The position numbers and the translations under genes are program-made. DNA of 64,000 bases from positions 124,001 through 188,000 of the forward strand of contig NZ_MQTZ01000044.1 of the NCBI RefSeq assembly GCF_001939115.1, read 5' to 3'. Origin of the DNA: Leptolyngbya sp. 'hensonii'. Its GTDB lineage: Bacteria; Cyanobacteriota; Cyanobacteriia; GCF-001939115. Below the pieces are notes generated by a model. That model was given only the letters and a program-made list of their open reading frames with translations, was not told the origin of the DNA and did not search any database. This document shows, in pieces, positions 44,886 through 54,172 of this stretch; the first letter of the stretch is position 1, and each line of letters opens with the position of its first letter.

Positions 44886-45428
44886 ATGAGCACCACAGAA
44901 CCTGCTAAACCCAGCAGCCGTAGAAGTCGGCCCAGAACGAGTCAGGTAACCCATGGAACTGAGACAGTCGATGTTTCCAGTACTCCTGTTGATCCGGCAG
45001 TTGCTGTCCCTGCGGAAACTCCGGTTGAGATTGAGACAGGCCAGCATCCTGATGCGGGTGAACCGATCGAAGTTCCCTATGAACCTGCTCCGCTGCCGTC
45101 CCTGCAGATGAAAGAGTCAGAGCCGCCAGTAGAGAAGGCGGGGGGGTTAGTCGCAGCACCACCCGCTCACCTCGCGACGACACCGCTGCCGGGGAATCGC
45201 CCGATTACCCCCAGCAAGCTACAATTTCGCTACTCCCGCGATTTGCCCCATCGTCCGGTGGCTATCAGTCCGACCCCAATTCGCCATTCTGAGACCCTAC
45301 CCGGGAATCGCCCGGTCGGTCCGGGAGCGTTAAAGGAGTTCTATACCGGATCTTTGCCGGGGAATCGCCCGATCGTTCCGACGAACAAAAGTACGGAAAC
45401 GGAAGAGATGATTGGTTATCTAGACTAA
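44886..45428 (+). CDS. LPGNRP-repeat protein, low complexity
   Basis: A 180-residue protein without membrane segments or signal peptide. The first 95 residues are rich in proline, serine, threonine and glutamate. The second half carries a short repeated motif: LPGNRPITPS (residues 101-110), the degenerate LPHRPVAISP (120-129), LPGNRPVGPG (138-147) and LPGNRPIVPT (157-166), about 19 residues apart. The protein is probably intrinsically disordered, with repeated docking motifs. A GGAGG lies upstream of the ATG. The pilin-like lipoprotein starts 22 bases downstream, so the two may be cotranscribed. I do not recognise a named family. Confidence 0.7.
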   Translation: MSTTEPAKPSSRRSRPRTSQVTHGTETVDVSSTPVDPAVAVPAETPVEIETGQHPDAGEPIEVPYEPAPLPSLQMKESEPPVEKAGGLVAAPPAHLATTPLPGNRPITPSKLQFRYSRDLPHRPVAISPTPIRHSETLPGNRPVGPGALKEFYTGSLPGNRPIVPTNKSTETEEMIGYLD

Positions 45429-45450
45429 TATCTGGATTAAGGTAAATTCC

Positions 45451-46023
45451 ATGAACCAGCCATTTTTCCTGACTGTATTGAAAAGCCAAAAGTTAGCTGC
45501 GGCGATCTCCCTGGGGTTAATTGTGGCTGCCTGTAATCAGGCTCAGGAGCCATCCCCGACCTCTTCCGTTCCTACTCCCCTGGCTTCAGAACCATCCTCT
45601 GCCTCGCCTGGTGCTACTCCCCCAGCAGTTTCGTCGATGGTTAGCGCTGCCGCTGAACGGGAGGCAACGGTTTACATGGGCAGTATGGCCAGGGCGCAGC
45701 AAGCGTTTTATCTGGAACAAGCAAAATTTGCGGCGACGATTAAAGATTTGCTGGTGGGGATTCCTGAAGCTACAGAGAACTACCAGTACCAGATTGTGTC
45801 TGCTGCTCCCACCCAGGTCCAGATGACCGCCATCCCGAAAAAGGATGGCCTCAAGAGTTTTCTGGCTGCTGTTTTTATTGTGGGTAAAGGAGCGGAGGGT
45901 TTGCCCCAGGCGATTACCTGTGGGACGGATCAGCCTTCCAAAACCCCGCCAGGGATGCCTGCTGCTCCCAAGGCTGCGACTGAGGCCCTCAAGTGTCCAG
46001 CAGGGTCTTCGATCGCAAAGTAA
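45451..46023 (+). CDS. lipoprotein with type IV pilin-like domain
   Basis: A 190-residue protein. Residues 1-28 form a lipoprotein signal with lipobox VAAC (Cys28). A proline/serine-rich linker follows (30-60), then a domain reading EREATVYMGSMARAQQAFYL, with LEQAKFAATIKDLLVGIPEA and YQYQIVSAAP. This closely resembles the globular part of cyanobacterial type IV pilins, in which the E-rich helix precedes similar residues. The usual prepilin N terminus (G-FTLIE) is absent. A lipid anchor therefore seems to replace the pilin helix. Function unknown. Confidence 0.75.
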   Translation: MNQPFFLTVLKSQKLAAAISLGLIVAACNQAQEPSPTSSVPTPLASEPSSASPGATPPAVSSMVSAAAEREATVYMGSMARAQQAFYLEQAKFAATIKDLLVGIPEATENYQYQIVSAAPTQVQMTAIPKKDGLKSFLAAVFIVGKGAEGLPQAITCGTDQPSKTPPGMPAAPKAATEALKCPAGSSIAK

Positions 46024-46033
46024 CGATCTGGGA

Positions 46034-48730
46034 TCAAACACCAAAAATGTCGAGCTGCTCTGCTGGTTCCCCTACGGAATGACCCTGGTGGGTGGGTTTG
46101 GTCGATAAGCTGCCCTCCGATCGGCTTCCCTTCCGCAGGCCGACAGCAATTTTGGAATGTTTTTCAATCTGGCCCAGCACCTGTTTCGCCCGCTGAATTA
46201 CAGCCGGGGGCAGGCCAGCCAGACGCCCCACTTCGATGCCGTAGGAGCGATCGGCCCCACCGGGACGAACCTGGTGCAGGAACACGATCCGATCAGGGAG
46301 TTCTTTGACCACCACCTGATAGTTGGCCACATTTGGCAAAATGGAGGCCAGTTCATTGAGCTCATGGTAATGGGTGGCAAAAATCGTGTAGGCTTTGATC
46401 TCTGTGGCCAGATGCTCGGCGACGGCCCAGGCGATCGACAACCCATCGAAGGTTGCGGTGCCTCGACCAATCTCGTCCAGGAGGACCAGGGATCGATCAG
46501 TGGCATGGTTCAGAATATTCGCCGTTTCATTCATCTCGACCATGAAGGTAGATTGACCCGTGGCCAGGTCATCCACGGCCCCGACGCGGGTAAAAATGCG
46601 ATCGCAAATCCCCAGAATGGCTGCCTGGGCTGGGATGAAACTACCGATCTGGGCCATGAGCTGAATCAGCCCCACCTGCCGCAGGTAACAACTCTTGCCA
46701 CTGGCGTTTGGTCCTGTCAGCACGATCAGGTCTGGGGTCAGGGTAGACCCATCGGCCTCGGTTCCCCAGGCTCCAGCTCCTAACTCCACCGAATTGGGGA
46801 CGAAAAAACCAGCGGGTAAGGACTGTTCCACCACGGGATGCCGCCCTTCCAGAATTTGCACGGTTCGCTCAGGGGTGATGACGGGACGGCAGTAACCCTG
46901 GTAAATGGCTAACTCTGCCAGGCCACCCAGGACATCTGCGGCTGCGATCGATCGGGCCACCTGACGAATCTGTTCAGCCTGTTCTCCAGCTTGGGATCTC
47001 AACTCGACGAACAGATCGAATTCCATCTGGTGGGCGGCATTCTGGGCATTGAATACCTCCGTTTCCTTCTCTTTCAATGCTGGGGTGATGTAGCGCTCCT
47101 CATTCGTCAGGGTCTGTTTGCGAATGTAATCTGCCGGGGCTTTTTCCGACTTTCCCCGTGAAATGCTGATGTAATACCCAAAGGTCTTGTTGTAACTGAC
47201 CTTTAAGGTTTGAATGCCAGTGCGCTGTTTTTCAGCCTCTTCCAGATCCCGAATCCACTGGATGTCATGGCTGATTTGGCGGCGGAGGCTGTCCAGCTCC
47301 AGGTTAACGCCTTCCCGAATCAGCCCGCCTTCAGTCAGGGTCACGGGTGGGCTATCCACTAGATGGCGATGTAATTTTCGACCTAACGCTTCCAGTCGAG
47401 GGGGAACCTGTTGCAGAGCTTGGAGGTAGGGGGATTGGGCCGATTCGACGATCTGAGCCAGTTCTGGCAGGCGGCTGAGGGAGTCTGCCAGGGCCACCAG
47501 ATCGCGGGCACTGGCCGTCCCAGAACCAGTACGTCCGGCCAATCGTTCCAGATCATAAATTTGGCCCAGAAGTTGCTGCAGAGCCTGCCGCAATCCCCCG
47601 TGGTCAACCAGTTCCTGAATTGTTTCCTGGCGGGCCTGAATTTCATCAATGTCCAGCAAGGGTTGTAACAGCCAGCGACGGAGAGCCCGCCCCCCCATGG
47701 CTGTTGCGGTTCGGTCTAGGGCCCACAGAAGTGAGCCATGAAAGGTGCCATCCCGAACTGTTTGGGTGATTTCCAGGTTGCGCCGGGTCTGGTGGTCGAT
47801 CGTCAGATAGTCCGTCAGGGTATAGGTGCGTGGGAGTTGAAGGGGGACGGACCGATCCTTCTGGGTGTCTTCCAGGTACTCCAGTAGCCCCCCCGCAGCT
47901 CGGATGGCCAGGGGCAAATGTTCGCATCCCAATCCTTCTAGCGATCGGACTCGAAAGGTTTCCAATAAACGCTGGCGAGCTTCTCCCTGGCTGAAGGGCA
48001 GTTGAGATCTCAGGGTGTAGCAAAATTGCACGGGGAGACAATCTGGCAGTTGTTCGGATGGTTCACCGGGGCGGAGTAACCCTATTAGGTCGGGCGCATG
48101 GGTAGGAAATAAAACTTCTGAAGGTTGTAACCGCATCAGTTCCTGGGTTAATTGTTCCAGGGGACTGGCTTGAGTCGTGAAAAACTCACCCGTGGAGATA
48201 TCCGCATAGGCTAATCCCCAGTGGGGACCAGCGATCACCAGCGCTGCCAGAAAATTGTTGCGACGGGCAGTCAACATGCCCTCTTCCAGCACTGTGCCGG
48301 GGGTGATGACGCGGGTGACTTCCCTGCGGACGAGGCCCTGAGCCAGAGCCGGATCTTCCACCTGATCGCAGATGGCGATCGCATATCCCTTTTCAACGAG
48401 CAGGGTGCAGTAGCGTTCCAGGGCATGATGGGGGATGCCAGCCATAAAGGCCCGCCCCAGTTCCTTGCCAGACTCTTTCCCAGTTAAGACCAGTTCCAGC
48501 TCTCGGGCGATCGTCACCGCATCCTGAAAAAAGCTTTCAAAGAAATCTCCCACCCGGTAGAGCAGTAGGGCCTGGGGATAGCGGTCTTTCATCTCCACAT
48601 AATGACGCATCATCGGCGTCAGGAGATCCCGATCGACCAGTCGGTGGTCAGCCATCCGATCTTTATTCTTAACCAGCCGCTCCGGAATGCCCTCCGTTGG
48701 ATCTGGGGTTGCAGATGAGACATCAGCCAT
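46034..48730 (-). CDS. mutS: DNA mismatch repair protein MutS
   Basis: An 898-residue MutS1. The N-terminal mismatch-binding motif is GDFFESF (consensus GDFYELF; tyrosine replaced by phenylalanine and L by S). The ATPase has Walker [21 protein letters not shown], Walker B and the signature [19 protein letters not shown], and the C terminus ends QLDIFGV. Full family length. It begins 47 bases after hmpF on the same strand, so may be read through from it. Confidence 0.97.
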   Translation of the reverse strand: MADVSSATPDPTEGIPERLVKNKDRMADHRLVDRDLLTPMMRHYVEMKDRYPQALLLYRVGDFFESFFQDAVTIARELELVLTGKESGKELGRAFMAGIPHHALERYCTLLVEKGYAIAICDQVEDPALAQGLVRREVTRVITPGTVLEEGMLTARRNNFLAALVIAGPHWGLAYADISTGEFFTTQASPLEQLTQELMRLQPSEVLFPTHAPDLIGLLRPGEPSEQLPDCLPVQFCYTLRSQLPFSQGEARQRLLETFRVRSLEGLGCEHLPLAIRAAGGLLEYLEDTQKDRSVPLQLPRTYTLTDYLTIDHQTRRNLEITQTVRDGTFHGSLLWALDRTATAMGGRALRRWLLQPLLDIDEIQARQETIQELVDHGGLRQALQQLLGQIYDLERLAGRTGSGTASARDLVALADSLSRLPELAQIVESAQSPYLQALQQVPPRLEALGRKLHRHLVDSPPVTLTEGGLIREGVNLELDSLRRQISHDIQWIRDLEEAEKQRTGIQTLKVSYNKTFGYYISISRGKSEKAPADYIRKQTLTNEERYITPALKEKETEVFNAQNAAHQMEFDLFVELRSQAGEQAEQIRQVARSIAAADVLGGLAELAIYQGYCRPVITPERTVQILEGRHPVVEQSLPAGFFVPNSVELGAGAWGTEADGSTLTPDLIVLTGPNASGKSCYLRQVGLIQLMAQIGSFIPAQAAILGICDRIFTRVGAVDDLATGQSTFMVEMNETANILNHATDRSLVLLDEIGRGTATFDGLSIAWAVAEHLATEIKAYTIFATHYHELNELASILPNVANYQVVVKELPDRIVFLHQVRPGGADRSYGIEVGRLAGLPPAVIQRAKQVLGQIEKHSKIAVGLRKGSRSEGSLSTKPTHQGHSVGEPAEQLDIFGV

Positions 48731-48777
48731 AGAAACAGAGCCTTACCAATCTCTTTCAGACTCTATCGCAACGGAAC

Positions 48778-50508
48778 TCAGGACGCTGCCATTTCAGGGA
48801 CATTCACTAAACTTTGAACGACCTGCCTAATTTCATTGATCGCCTGGAGCTGATAATCACCGGTTTCCTGGAATTGAGCCAGCATCCCATTAATCCCTTC
48901 CAGCCTTTGACGCAAATCAGTGGTATTGTCCTGGGCAGGCTGAAGTAAGTCCTGGTAGACGTTAACCCGACCTCCGATTTCAGCCACACTGCGGAGCTGA
49001 CCTTTCAGATTCTCCTCCAGATGCTTCAAATGCTGGCGCTGACTGTCTTGATGGCTGCTTTGCTGGGCGATCGTATCCTGGAGTTGCTGAATCATGGTCT
49101 GGATTTGGCCGATCTCAGTTTCCAGATGTTGTAACCGTTCTGTTTGTTGCTGGCGCTGGGCTGCTACAACGGCCAGTACTGGTTCTAAATCAATCTGCAG
49201 TTCGGGACCGCCCTCAACCGCATAACCCTGGCGTCGTTGTAAGCCAGCTTGATACTGTTTTAATTCGGCTTCGATTTGCTTCAGCAGTTTGATCTGAGGG
49301 TCTAGCGTTTCCTTCAGCATCTCATAGCCTTCGCTTGCGTCATTCAGATCAGCCTGCAGACTGAGCCGATCGTATTCACTGGCCTGCTGGATCTGAGTTT
49401 TCAGATCTTCCACCTCTTGCTGCTTCGCTTCCAGCTCTTCCATCTGTTCACTGACCAGGGCAGACTTCTTTTCAAAGTCTTGGCGCATTTCTTCCACCTT
49501 TGCCTGCAACTGCTCTAGAGGCATATGCTCCAGTTCTTCATTCGTAACCGGCTCACCCGCTAGATGGCGAAGCTGTTGTTGCAAGGTATCCAGTTTCTGA
49601 CGTTGGGACTCCAGGTGCTGGATTTGCTCTTGTAGAGCGGTGAACAATGTTTGTTGGGCTTTTAACTCGGAGCGGGCGTTTTCCAGACTATCCTGAGCCT
49701 GATGCCACTCCTGCCATTGTCGTTGCACTTCCTGAGTTTGTCGATCTAGCTCATCCTGCATCTGTTGGGTTGCAGCTCGATGCTGGCTTAACCGTTGCCA
49801 GTGGTCATCCAGAATGGTCTGCTGCCGACTGACCATTTCTAACCCATAGTTGACCTGCTCCCGGACCGACTCTGTCGGTGCCACGACTGAAGCAAGGCGG
49901 TTCAACGTATCTTGGATTCGCCGAGCTTGCTCATCATCCAGAGAAGATTTACCCTGCAGTTCAGATTTCAGCTCATCAAACCGGCGCTTCTCCCCTTCCA
50001 GATGAGCCCAGGCACCTTCCAGGTCCTGCTTCTGCCGTTCCATTTCTTCTCGCAGTCGAGAGGCTTCCTCCATGCCACTTTCGACTTGCTGACGCTGTTG
50101 GTCGAGCCGCTCAAAGTCTGCCTCCATCTGCCGGAGCTCTTCGACGCGAGCTTCCATCTCCATTTCCCGCCGGTTCAGTTCCTGGCTTTGATAGGTCAGG
50201 GATTGCTTCCATTGCTCTATCTCTTCCTCTTGAGCCTTAAATTTCTCCTGACCCCGCGAGAAGTTCTGCAGGATGCTGACTAACTGTCGCCCTGCTTCCT
50301 GAACTCTTTGCACCTGCTTATTAGCCGTCAAATCCGCCAAGACCAGAGCACCCGCATTAAAGTTAGCAGCTTCCTCAGACGGAACTACTTCTTCCCCGGG
50401 CACAGAAGCCCAGTTTTGTTCCGACTTCTGACAAGCCAACAGCTTCAGCTTGGTCTTGCCCTTGCCCACAAATGCAGTCTCTTTTTGTACTTCCGCCAGA
50501 TACAGCAC
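48778..50508 (-). CDS. hmpF: pilus motility taxis protein HmpF
   Basis: A 576-residue protein. A short globular N terminus (MLYLAEVQKE, LKLLACQKSEQNWASVPGEE, FNAGALVLADLTANKQVQ) is diagnostic of HmpF. The rest, about residues 80-560, is almost entirely coiled coil. HmpF localises to cell junctions and is required for type IV pilus activity and polysaccharide secretion in hormogonia. It is divergent from pilG with a 1.1-kb gap, as expected for a component of the same system. Confidence 0.9.
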   Translation of the reverse strand: MLYLAEVQKETAFVGKGKTKLKLLACQKSEQNWASVPGEEVVPSEEAANFNAGALVLADLTANKQVQRVQEAGRQLVSILQNFSRGQEKFKAQEEEIEQWKQSLTYQSQELNRREMEMEARVEELRQMEADFERLDQQRQQVESGMEEASRLREEMERQKQDLEGAWAHLEGEKRRFDELKSELQGKSSLDDEQARRIQDTLNRLASVVAPTESVREQVNYGLEMVSRQQTILDDHWQRLSQHRAATQQMQDELDRQTQEVQRQWQEWHQAQDSLENARSELKAQQTLFTALQEQIQHLESQRQKLDTLQQQLRHLAGEPVTNEELEHMPLEQLQAKVEEMRQDFEKKSALVSEQMEELEAKQQEVEDLKTQIQQASEYDRLSLQADLNDASEGYEMLKETLDPQIKLLKQIEAELKQYQAGLQRRQGYAVEGGPELQIDLEPVLAVVAAQRQQQTERLQHLETEIGQIQTMIQQLQDTIAQQSSHQDSQRQHLKHLEENLKGQLRSVAEIGGRVNVYQDLLQPAQDNTTDLRQRLEGINGMLAQFQETGDYQLQAINEIRQVVQSLVNVPEMAAS

Positions 50509-50829
50509 GCCGATAGTCCCCTTCTGTCTCTATGCCCAATCTCTAACGCAGATCTCTATCTTTAACGGTCCAGCTTGCTATACAAAATCTAGTCTAGGCA
50601 AATAATTCTGGCTGGACAATACTACTGTAGCCTCTGTCGCCTCAACTCTCTGTTAAATCTCTGGTAAGTCTCAAGCTCTGTAGTTTTAAGTGTAGTGGTT
50701 TAAAAACAACCTGGCCTCGATCCAGCCAACTTTAACTGAAATTCACTCTGCTGATATTAACAATCTACCCTTGATTCTGTAAGCCCTGAGTGCAATATGC
50801 GCTGACGGCAATACCATTCGAACGGTTTC

Positions 50830-50880
50830 GATGATTGCCTTCGATGGATGATTGTCTTCGATGGATGATTGTCTTCGATA
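50830..50880. repeat. tandem array, three copies of a 17-mer
   Basis: Three consecutive 17-base units: GATGATTGCCTTCGATG, GATGATTGTCTTCGATG and GATGATTGTCTTCGATA. They differ at one or two positions. The array is in the hmpF-pilG intergenic region and has no spacers, so it is not a CRISPR. Confidence 0.85.
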
Positions 50881-50932
50881 ATTGACTGTGATACCCTACG
50901 TTGACTTGCTTGTGGACTGGCCTTAATTAATT

Positions 50933-51000
50933 GATTACGGACTAAATCCGATTGCGGACCAAATCTGATTGCGGACTAAATCCGATTGCGGACTAAATCC
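50933..51000. repeat. tandem array, four copies of a 17-mer
   Basis: Four consecutive 17-base units: GATTACGGACTAAATCC, GATTGCGGACCAAATCT, GATTGCGGACTAAATCC and the same again. Unrelated in sequence to the first array but with the same period. It lies 52 bases after it. Confidence 0.85.
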
Positions 51001-51167
51001 TAATAAAGTTTCAGCCTTCACTGACCTGCCCTTTTCAAGCTTGCCCTTTCCAACTCTTTCCAAATTGTATACGGAGTTAAAACTTCAGGCGGTGATCCGA
51101 ACGCTGAAGCTCCAGGAAAATCATTAGGGCAGGTTCTGTAGAGGAGTTGATTCAGAGTCACTCAGGG

Positions 51168-51190
51168 CTAATCTAAAAAGTATAGATTAG
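51168..51190. promoter_or_regulatory. operator-like inverted repeat upstream of pilG
   Basis: CTAATCTA and TAGATTAG form a perfect 8-bp inverted repeat with a seven-base centre (AAAAGTA). It lies about 25 bases before a TATAAT and about 420 bases before pilG, a plausible place for a transcription factor site. Confidence 0.35.
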
Positions 51191-51261
51191 AATAGTTCAG
51201 ACTGCACAGGTTTGACTATAATTTGGCATTCCTTCTGGGACCAGGTCCTGCACTTATACTC

Positions 51262-51306
51262 CATGGTTGTTTCAGACATGGTTGTTTCAGAAAATGGTTG
51301 TCTCAC
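51262..51306. repeat. tandem array, three copies of a 15-mer
   Basis: Two exact copies of CATGGTTGTTTCAGA are followed by the diverged AAATGGTTGTCTCAC. Third tandem array of the hmpF-pilG region. Confidence 0.8.
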
Positions 51307-51608
51307 AAAACTGATCCCGGAGAATGACTATGAAGCTGGAGGGCTGGGTCGCCCTTGCTAAACCCGTCTAAGATAACTCTGTTCGAGTCAAGGATGGCGA
51401 ACAACCTTGCACGAAAATATCTCACTCAGGGAATGATGAGTGAAAGCCATAGATGAAAGTTGCTTGAGGCAAGCTCAGGAAAGATCTCTAGAAGTAAGGA
51501 GAAAGTTAAGGATAACGATTCAAGATTTATGAAACTAAAGATCTCTGAAGCGTAATCCAGGCTTCGCTAAAAGATGAGGCTACTGATGGATGACACTACT
51601 TTAACCGC

Positions 51609-52925
51609 ATGCAAGGGAAATTAAGCGAGATTGATATTCGCAGTATCCTGCAACTCATTGAGTTGGGGCAGAGAACAGGGGAGCTATTTGTTGAATCCTA
51701 TGGCTCACAGGTTAGTAGTGTGGGAGTGGGCTCGAAGGAGGGGCGGAGCTTAGCCAGGGTATCTCGAGACCAATCCTGGTTTGTTTTTTTCTCTAATGGT
51801 CAAATTATTTATGCTGCAGAAGCGACAGGTCACCTCTCTCGTCTGAAGGATCATCTGCGTCGCTATAAGCTAGACTCGGCACTGGATGAGATTAGGGCCT
51901 CCACGATCGCAGCCACGAATGCACCAGAGTACGGCTACCTGTGGGCCCTTCTAGAAAACCACCTGTTGACGCCAGCTCAGGGACGTACCATTGTCCAGAG
52001 TATGGTTCATGAAACTCTGTTTGACCTGCTGACTCTCCACCAGGGCTCCTTTATTTTTGAAATTGGATCGGCACTCGCGCCTCAATTGATGACCCTTGAG
52101 ATTGCTCCACTGGTGACCCAGGTGATTAAAGAAGTGCAGGAGTGGAAGAAGTTTTATCCCCAGATTCAGTCTCCTGATCAGTGCCCGGTCATCTCTGAGG
52201 CAGAACAACTGCGAGATCAACTGCCTGAGAATGTCTTTCTAAACCTCGATCGGTGGATTGACGGGGCTAAATCCATTCGCCAGATTGCCCGCTACCTGAA
52301 CCGCGATATTTTAATGGTCGCCAGAGCGATTCATCCCTACGTCCAGCAAGGCTTGGTGCAACTCCACTACCCAGGCACAGGGGGGGCTGTGGTAGACGCG
52401 ACGGGCAAAGAACTGGTGGGGTCTGGCTTGAGCTTTGATCAATGGCAGTCATCCAGGGTGCCTCGAATTGTCTGCATTGATGATGGTGTTGCGATTTGTG
52501 AAGCAGTTGAGTCAATTCTCAACCTTCATGGGTACGAGGCGGTAGGGATTGCCGATCCGCTGAAGGCGCTCAGTCTGGTTTTTCAACTCAAACCGGATGT
52601 GATTCTCTGTGATATCGCCATGCCAGAACTGGATGGCTACGAAATTTGTGGGATGTTGCGCCGGTCAACTGCGTTTCGACAAATCCCGATCGTCATGCTG
52701 ACGGGTAAGGATGGATTTATCGATCGGGTGAAAGCCAGGATGGTCGGTGCCACAGACTACTTAACTAAACCCTTTGGGGAGAGCGAACTCCTGATGTTAG
52801 TTGAAAAATATGCAGGTTTAGTTGACATTGCCTCTATGAAACCTGCAAATCTATTAGTTGAAACGCCAGAAGATGAGTTAAATATTGATATGACTAAATC
52901 AACAGCTTCAACTCCATCAACCTAA
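51609..52925 (+). CDS. pilG: PatA/PilG-type response regulator (DUF4388 + receiver)
   Basis: A 438-residue regulator. The N-terminal DUF4388/PATAN domain begins MQGKLSEIDIRSILQLIELG and spans about residues 1-180. A helical middle (DRWIDGAKSIRQIARYLNRD) follows. The C-terminal receiver (about 285-410) has IVCIDDGVAICEA, phosphoacceptor in VILCDIAMPELDGYE and the lysine in DYLTKPFGESEL. This is the output regulator of the pil/hmp chemotaxis-like pathway (slr1041 type in Synechocystis, Hmp type in Nostoc). It is first of five genes in the same order as those loci. Confidence 0.88.
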   Translation: MQGKLSEIDIRSILQLIELGQRTGELFVESYGSQVSSVGVGSKEGRSLARVSRDQSWFVFFSNGQIIYAAEATGHLSRLKDHLRRYKLDSALDEIRASTIAATNAPEYGYLWALLENHLLTPAQGRTIVQSMVHETLFDLLTLHQGSFIFEIGSALAPQLMTLEIAPLVTQVIKEVQEWKKFYPQIQSPDQCPVISEAEQLRDQLPENVFLNLDRWIDGAKSIRQIARYLNRDILMVARAIHPYVQQGLVQLHYPGTGGAVVDATGKELVGSGLSFDQWQSSRVPRIVCIDDGVAICEAVESILNLHGYEAVGIADPLKALSLVFQLKPDVILCDIAMPELDGYEICGMLRRSTAFRQIPIVMLTGKDGFIDRVKARMVGATDYLTKPFGESELLMLVEKYAGLVDIASMKPANLLVETPEDELNIDMTKSTASTPST

Positions 52926-53041
52926 TCGGTTGCTGATACTTAATAATAGGAGCTAATTGGAAGTCCTTAGGGTTAAGTAATGGTCAGTGGTTTATTCTCC
53001 ACGGGGGTCCATGAGTTGTTGCATCTAGCAGGTAGGAGTGT

Positions 53042-53407
53042 ATGAGTAAGGTCCTGGTCGTAGAAGACAGCGTTACCCAGCGGGAGATGATTTCCGGTCT
53101 CCTGAAGGGGAGCGGTCTGACGGTTGATGTTGCCAGTGACGGTGTGGAAGCACTGGAGCATATTGAGACGAACCGTCCCGACCTGGTAGTTCTGGATATT
53201 GTGATGCCTCGGATGAATGGTTACGAAGTATGTCGGCGGATTAAGGCAGATCCTAAGACCCAGAATGTTCCAGTTGTGATGTGTTCCTCGAAGGGTGAAG
53301 AGTTTGACCGGTATTGGGGGATGAAGCAGGGGGCAGACGCCTACATTGCCAAACCGTTTCAACCCAATGAACTGGTCGGAACTGTTAAACAATTATTGCG
53401 GGGGTAG
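53042..53407 (+). CDS. pilH: CheY-like response regulator PilH/HmpB
   Basis: A 121-residue stand-alone receiver. Acidic pair VLVVEDSVTQREM, phosphoacceptor aspartate in LVVLDIVMPRMNGYE, threonine/serine replaced by MCSSKGEEFDRYW, and the lysine in AYIAKPFQPNEL. It has AGGAG three bases before the ATG. It lies between pilG and the CheW-like gene, with only six bases to the latter. Equivalent to HmpB, the CheY of the pilus system. Confidence 0.92.
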   Translation: MSKVLVVEDSVTQREMISGLLKGSGLTVDVASDGVEALEHIETNRPDLVVLDIVMPRMNGYEVCRRIKADPKTQNVPVVMCSSKGEEFDRYWGMKQGADAYIAKPFQPNELVGTVKQLLRG

Positions 53408-53413
53408 GAATGA

Positions 53414-53944
53414 ATGGTAGGTAGTCCGGACTTTCTCACAGGTAAAGGCCAGGATCAGGCACCAGAATTTCAGGAGCTGGAAAGTCCCGAAGGTGAGTTG
53501 CACCTGAGGTTTTATGTGGCTTCAGGGAATGAATTTGCCCTGCCAGCAACTGGGATTAAGGAGGTTCTGTCTCCCTCTCCCGATCGGATCACGCCCATTC
53601 CAAACGTCTCACCCCTGTTGTTGGGGACATTGAACGTACGAGGTCAGGTGATCTGGGTGGCTGATCTGGGCCAGTTTCTGGGGGATTCTAACCCTTTAAA
53701 CACCGATCGACCCGAGATTCCGGTGATTGCGGTCGAGGATCAGGACATGATGCTGGGATTGGCCGTGGATCGAATCGTCGGCATGGCCTGGTTGGATATC
53801 GATGAGGTGGATGCCCCCTCGAATGTTCCTGATAGCATGGCACCATTTTTGCGAGGAGAATGGGTGATTGAAGATAAAAGTGACAAGTATCTCCGACTAC
53901 TTGACCAAATTGCAATTTTGAGATCGGCCCGATGGGCAGCGTAA
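53414..53944 (+). CDS. pilI: CheW-like adaptor PilI/HmpC
   Basis: A 176-residue CheW-domain protein linking the receptor to the CheA-like kinase. Visible landmarks: LRFYVASGNEFALPATGIKE, PIPNVSPLLLGTLNVRGQVI (the conserved NVRG segment), VADLGQFLGD and MLGLAVDRIVGMAWLDID. The start is six bases after the pilH stop. Equivalent to HmpC. Confidence 0.92.
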   Translation: MVGSPDFLTGKGQDQAPEFQELESPEGELHLRFYVASGNEFALPATGIKEVLSPSPDRITPIPNVSPLLLGTLNVRGQVIWVADLGQFLGDSNPLNTDRPEIPVIAVEDQDMMLGLAVDRIVGMAWLDIDEVDAPSNVPDSMAPFLRGEWVIEDKSDKYLRLLDQIAILRSARWAA

Positions 53945-54172
53945 ATATAAGGCATAAAATTACCCCAAATTAAAAAAGCTGAGGTAAAACCTTTTTGGAA
54001 AGCACACTTTAAAAAACAACTGTATTAATTTGCTGCAGACAGGATAGATTGGGAGCAATTCTTTAGAGCCAGTGGTTCCGGTTGGAGAGCTTCAGGCCGA
54101 TAGATAGATTAAATCAATTTTAAGATTCAGAGAAACTTTAGCGAAGACACGCGCGACGGCAGGAGAAGGCAA

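Larger units (their letters stand above)
50509..51608. other. long divergent intergenic region hmpF-pilG
   Basis: 1100 bases without a supported gene. It contains three tandem arrays (50830-50880, 50933-51000, 51262-51306), an 8-bp inverted repeat (51168-51190), a structured stretch near 51085-51115 (CTTCAGGCG with CGCTGAAG), and a TATAAT at about 51216. It should carry promoters for hmpF and the pil operon. No RNA gene is recognised. Confidence 0.5.

Noticed and set aside
50830-51000. CRISPR-like array
   Set aside because: The units are directly adjacent with no spacers, are only 17 bases long and no cas gene is in the window.
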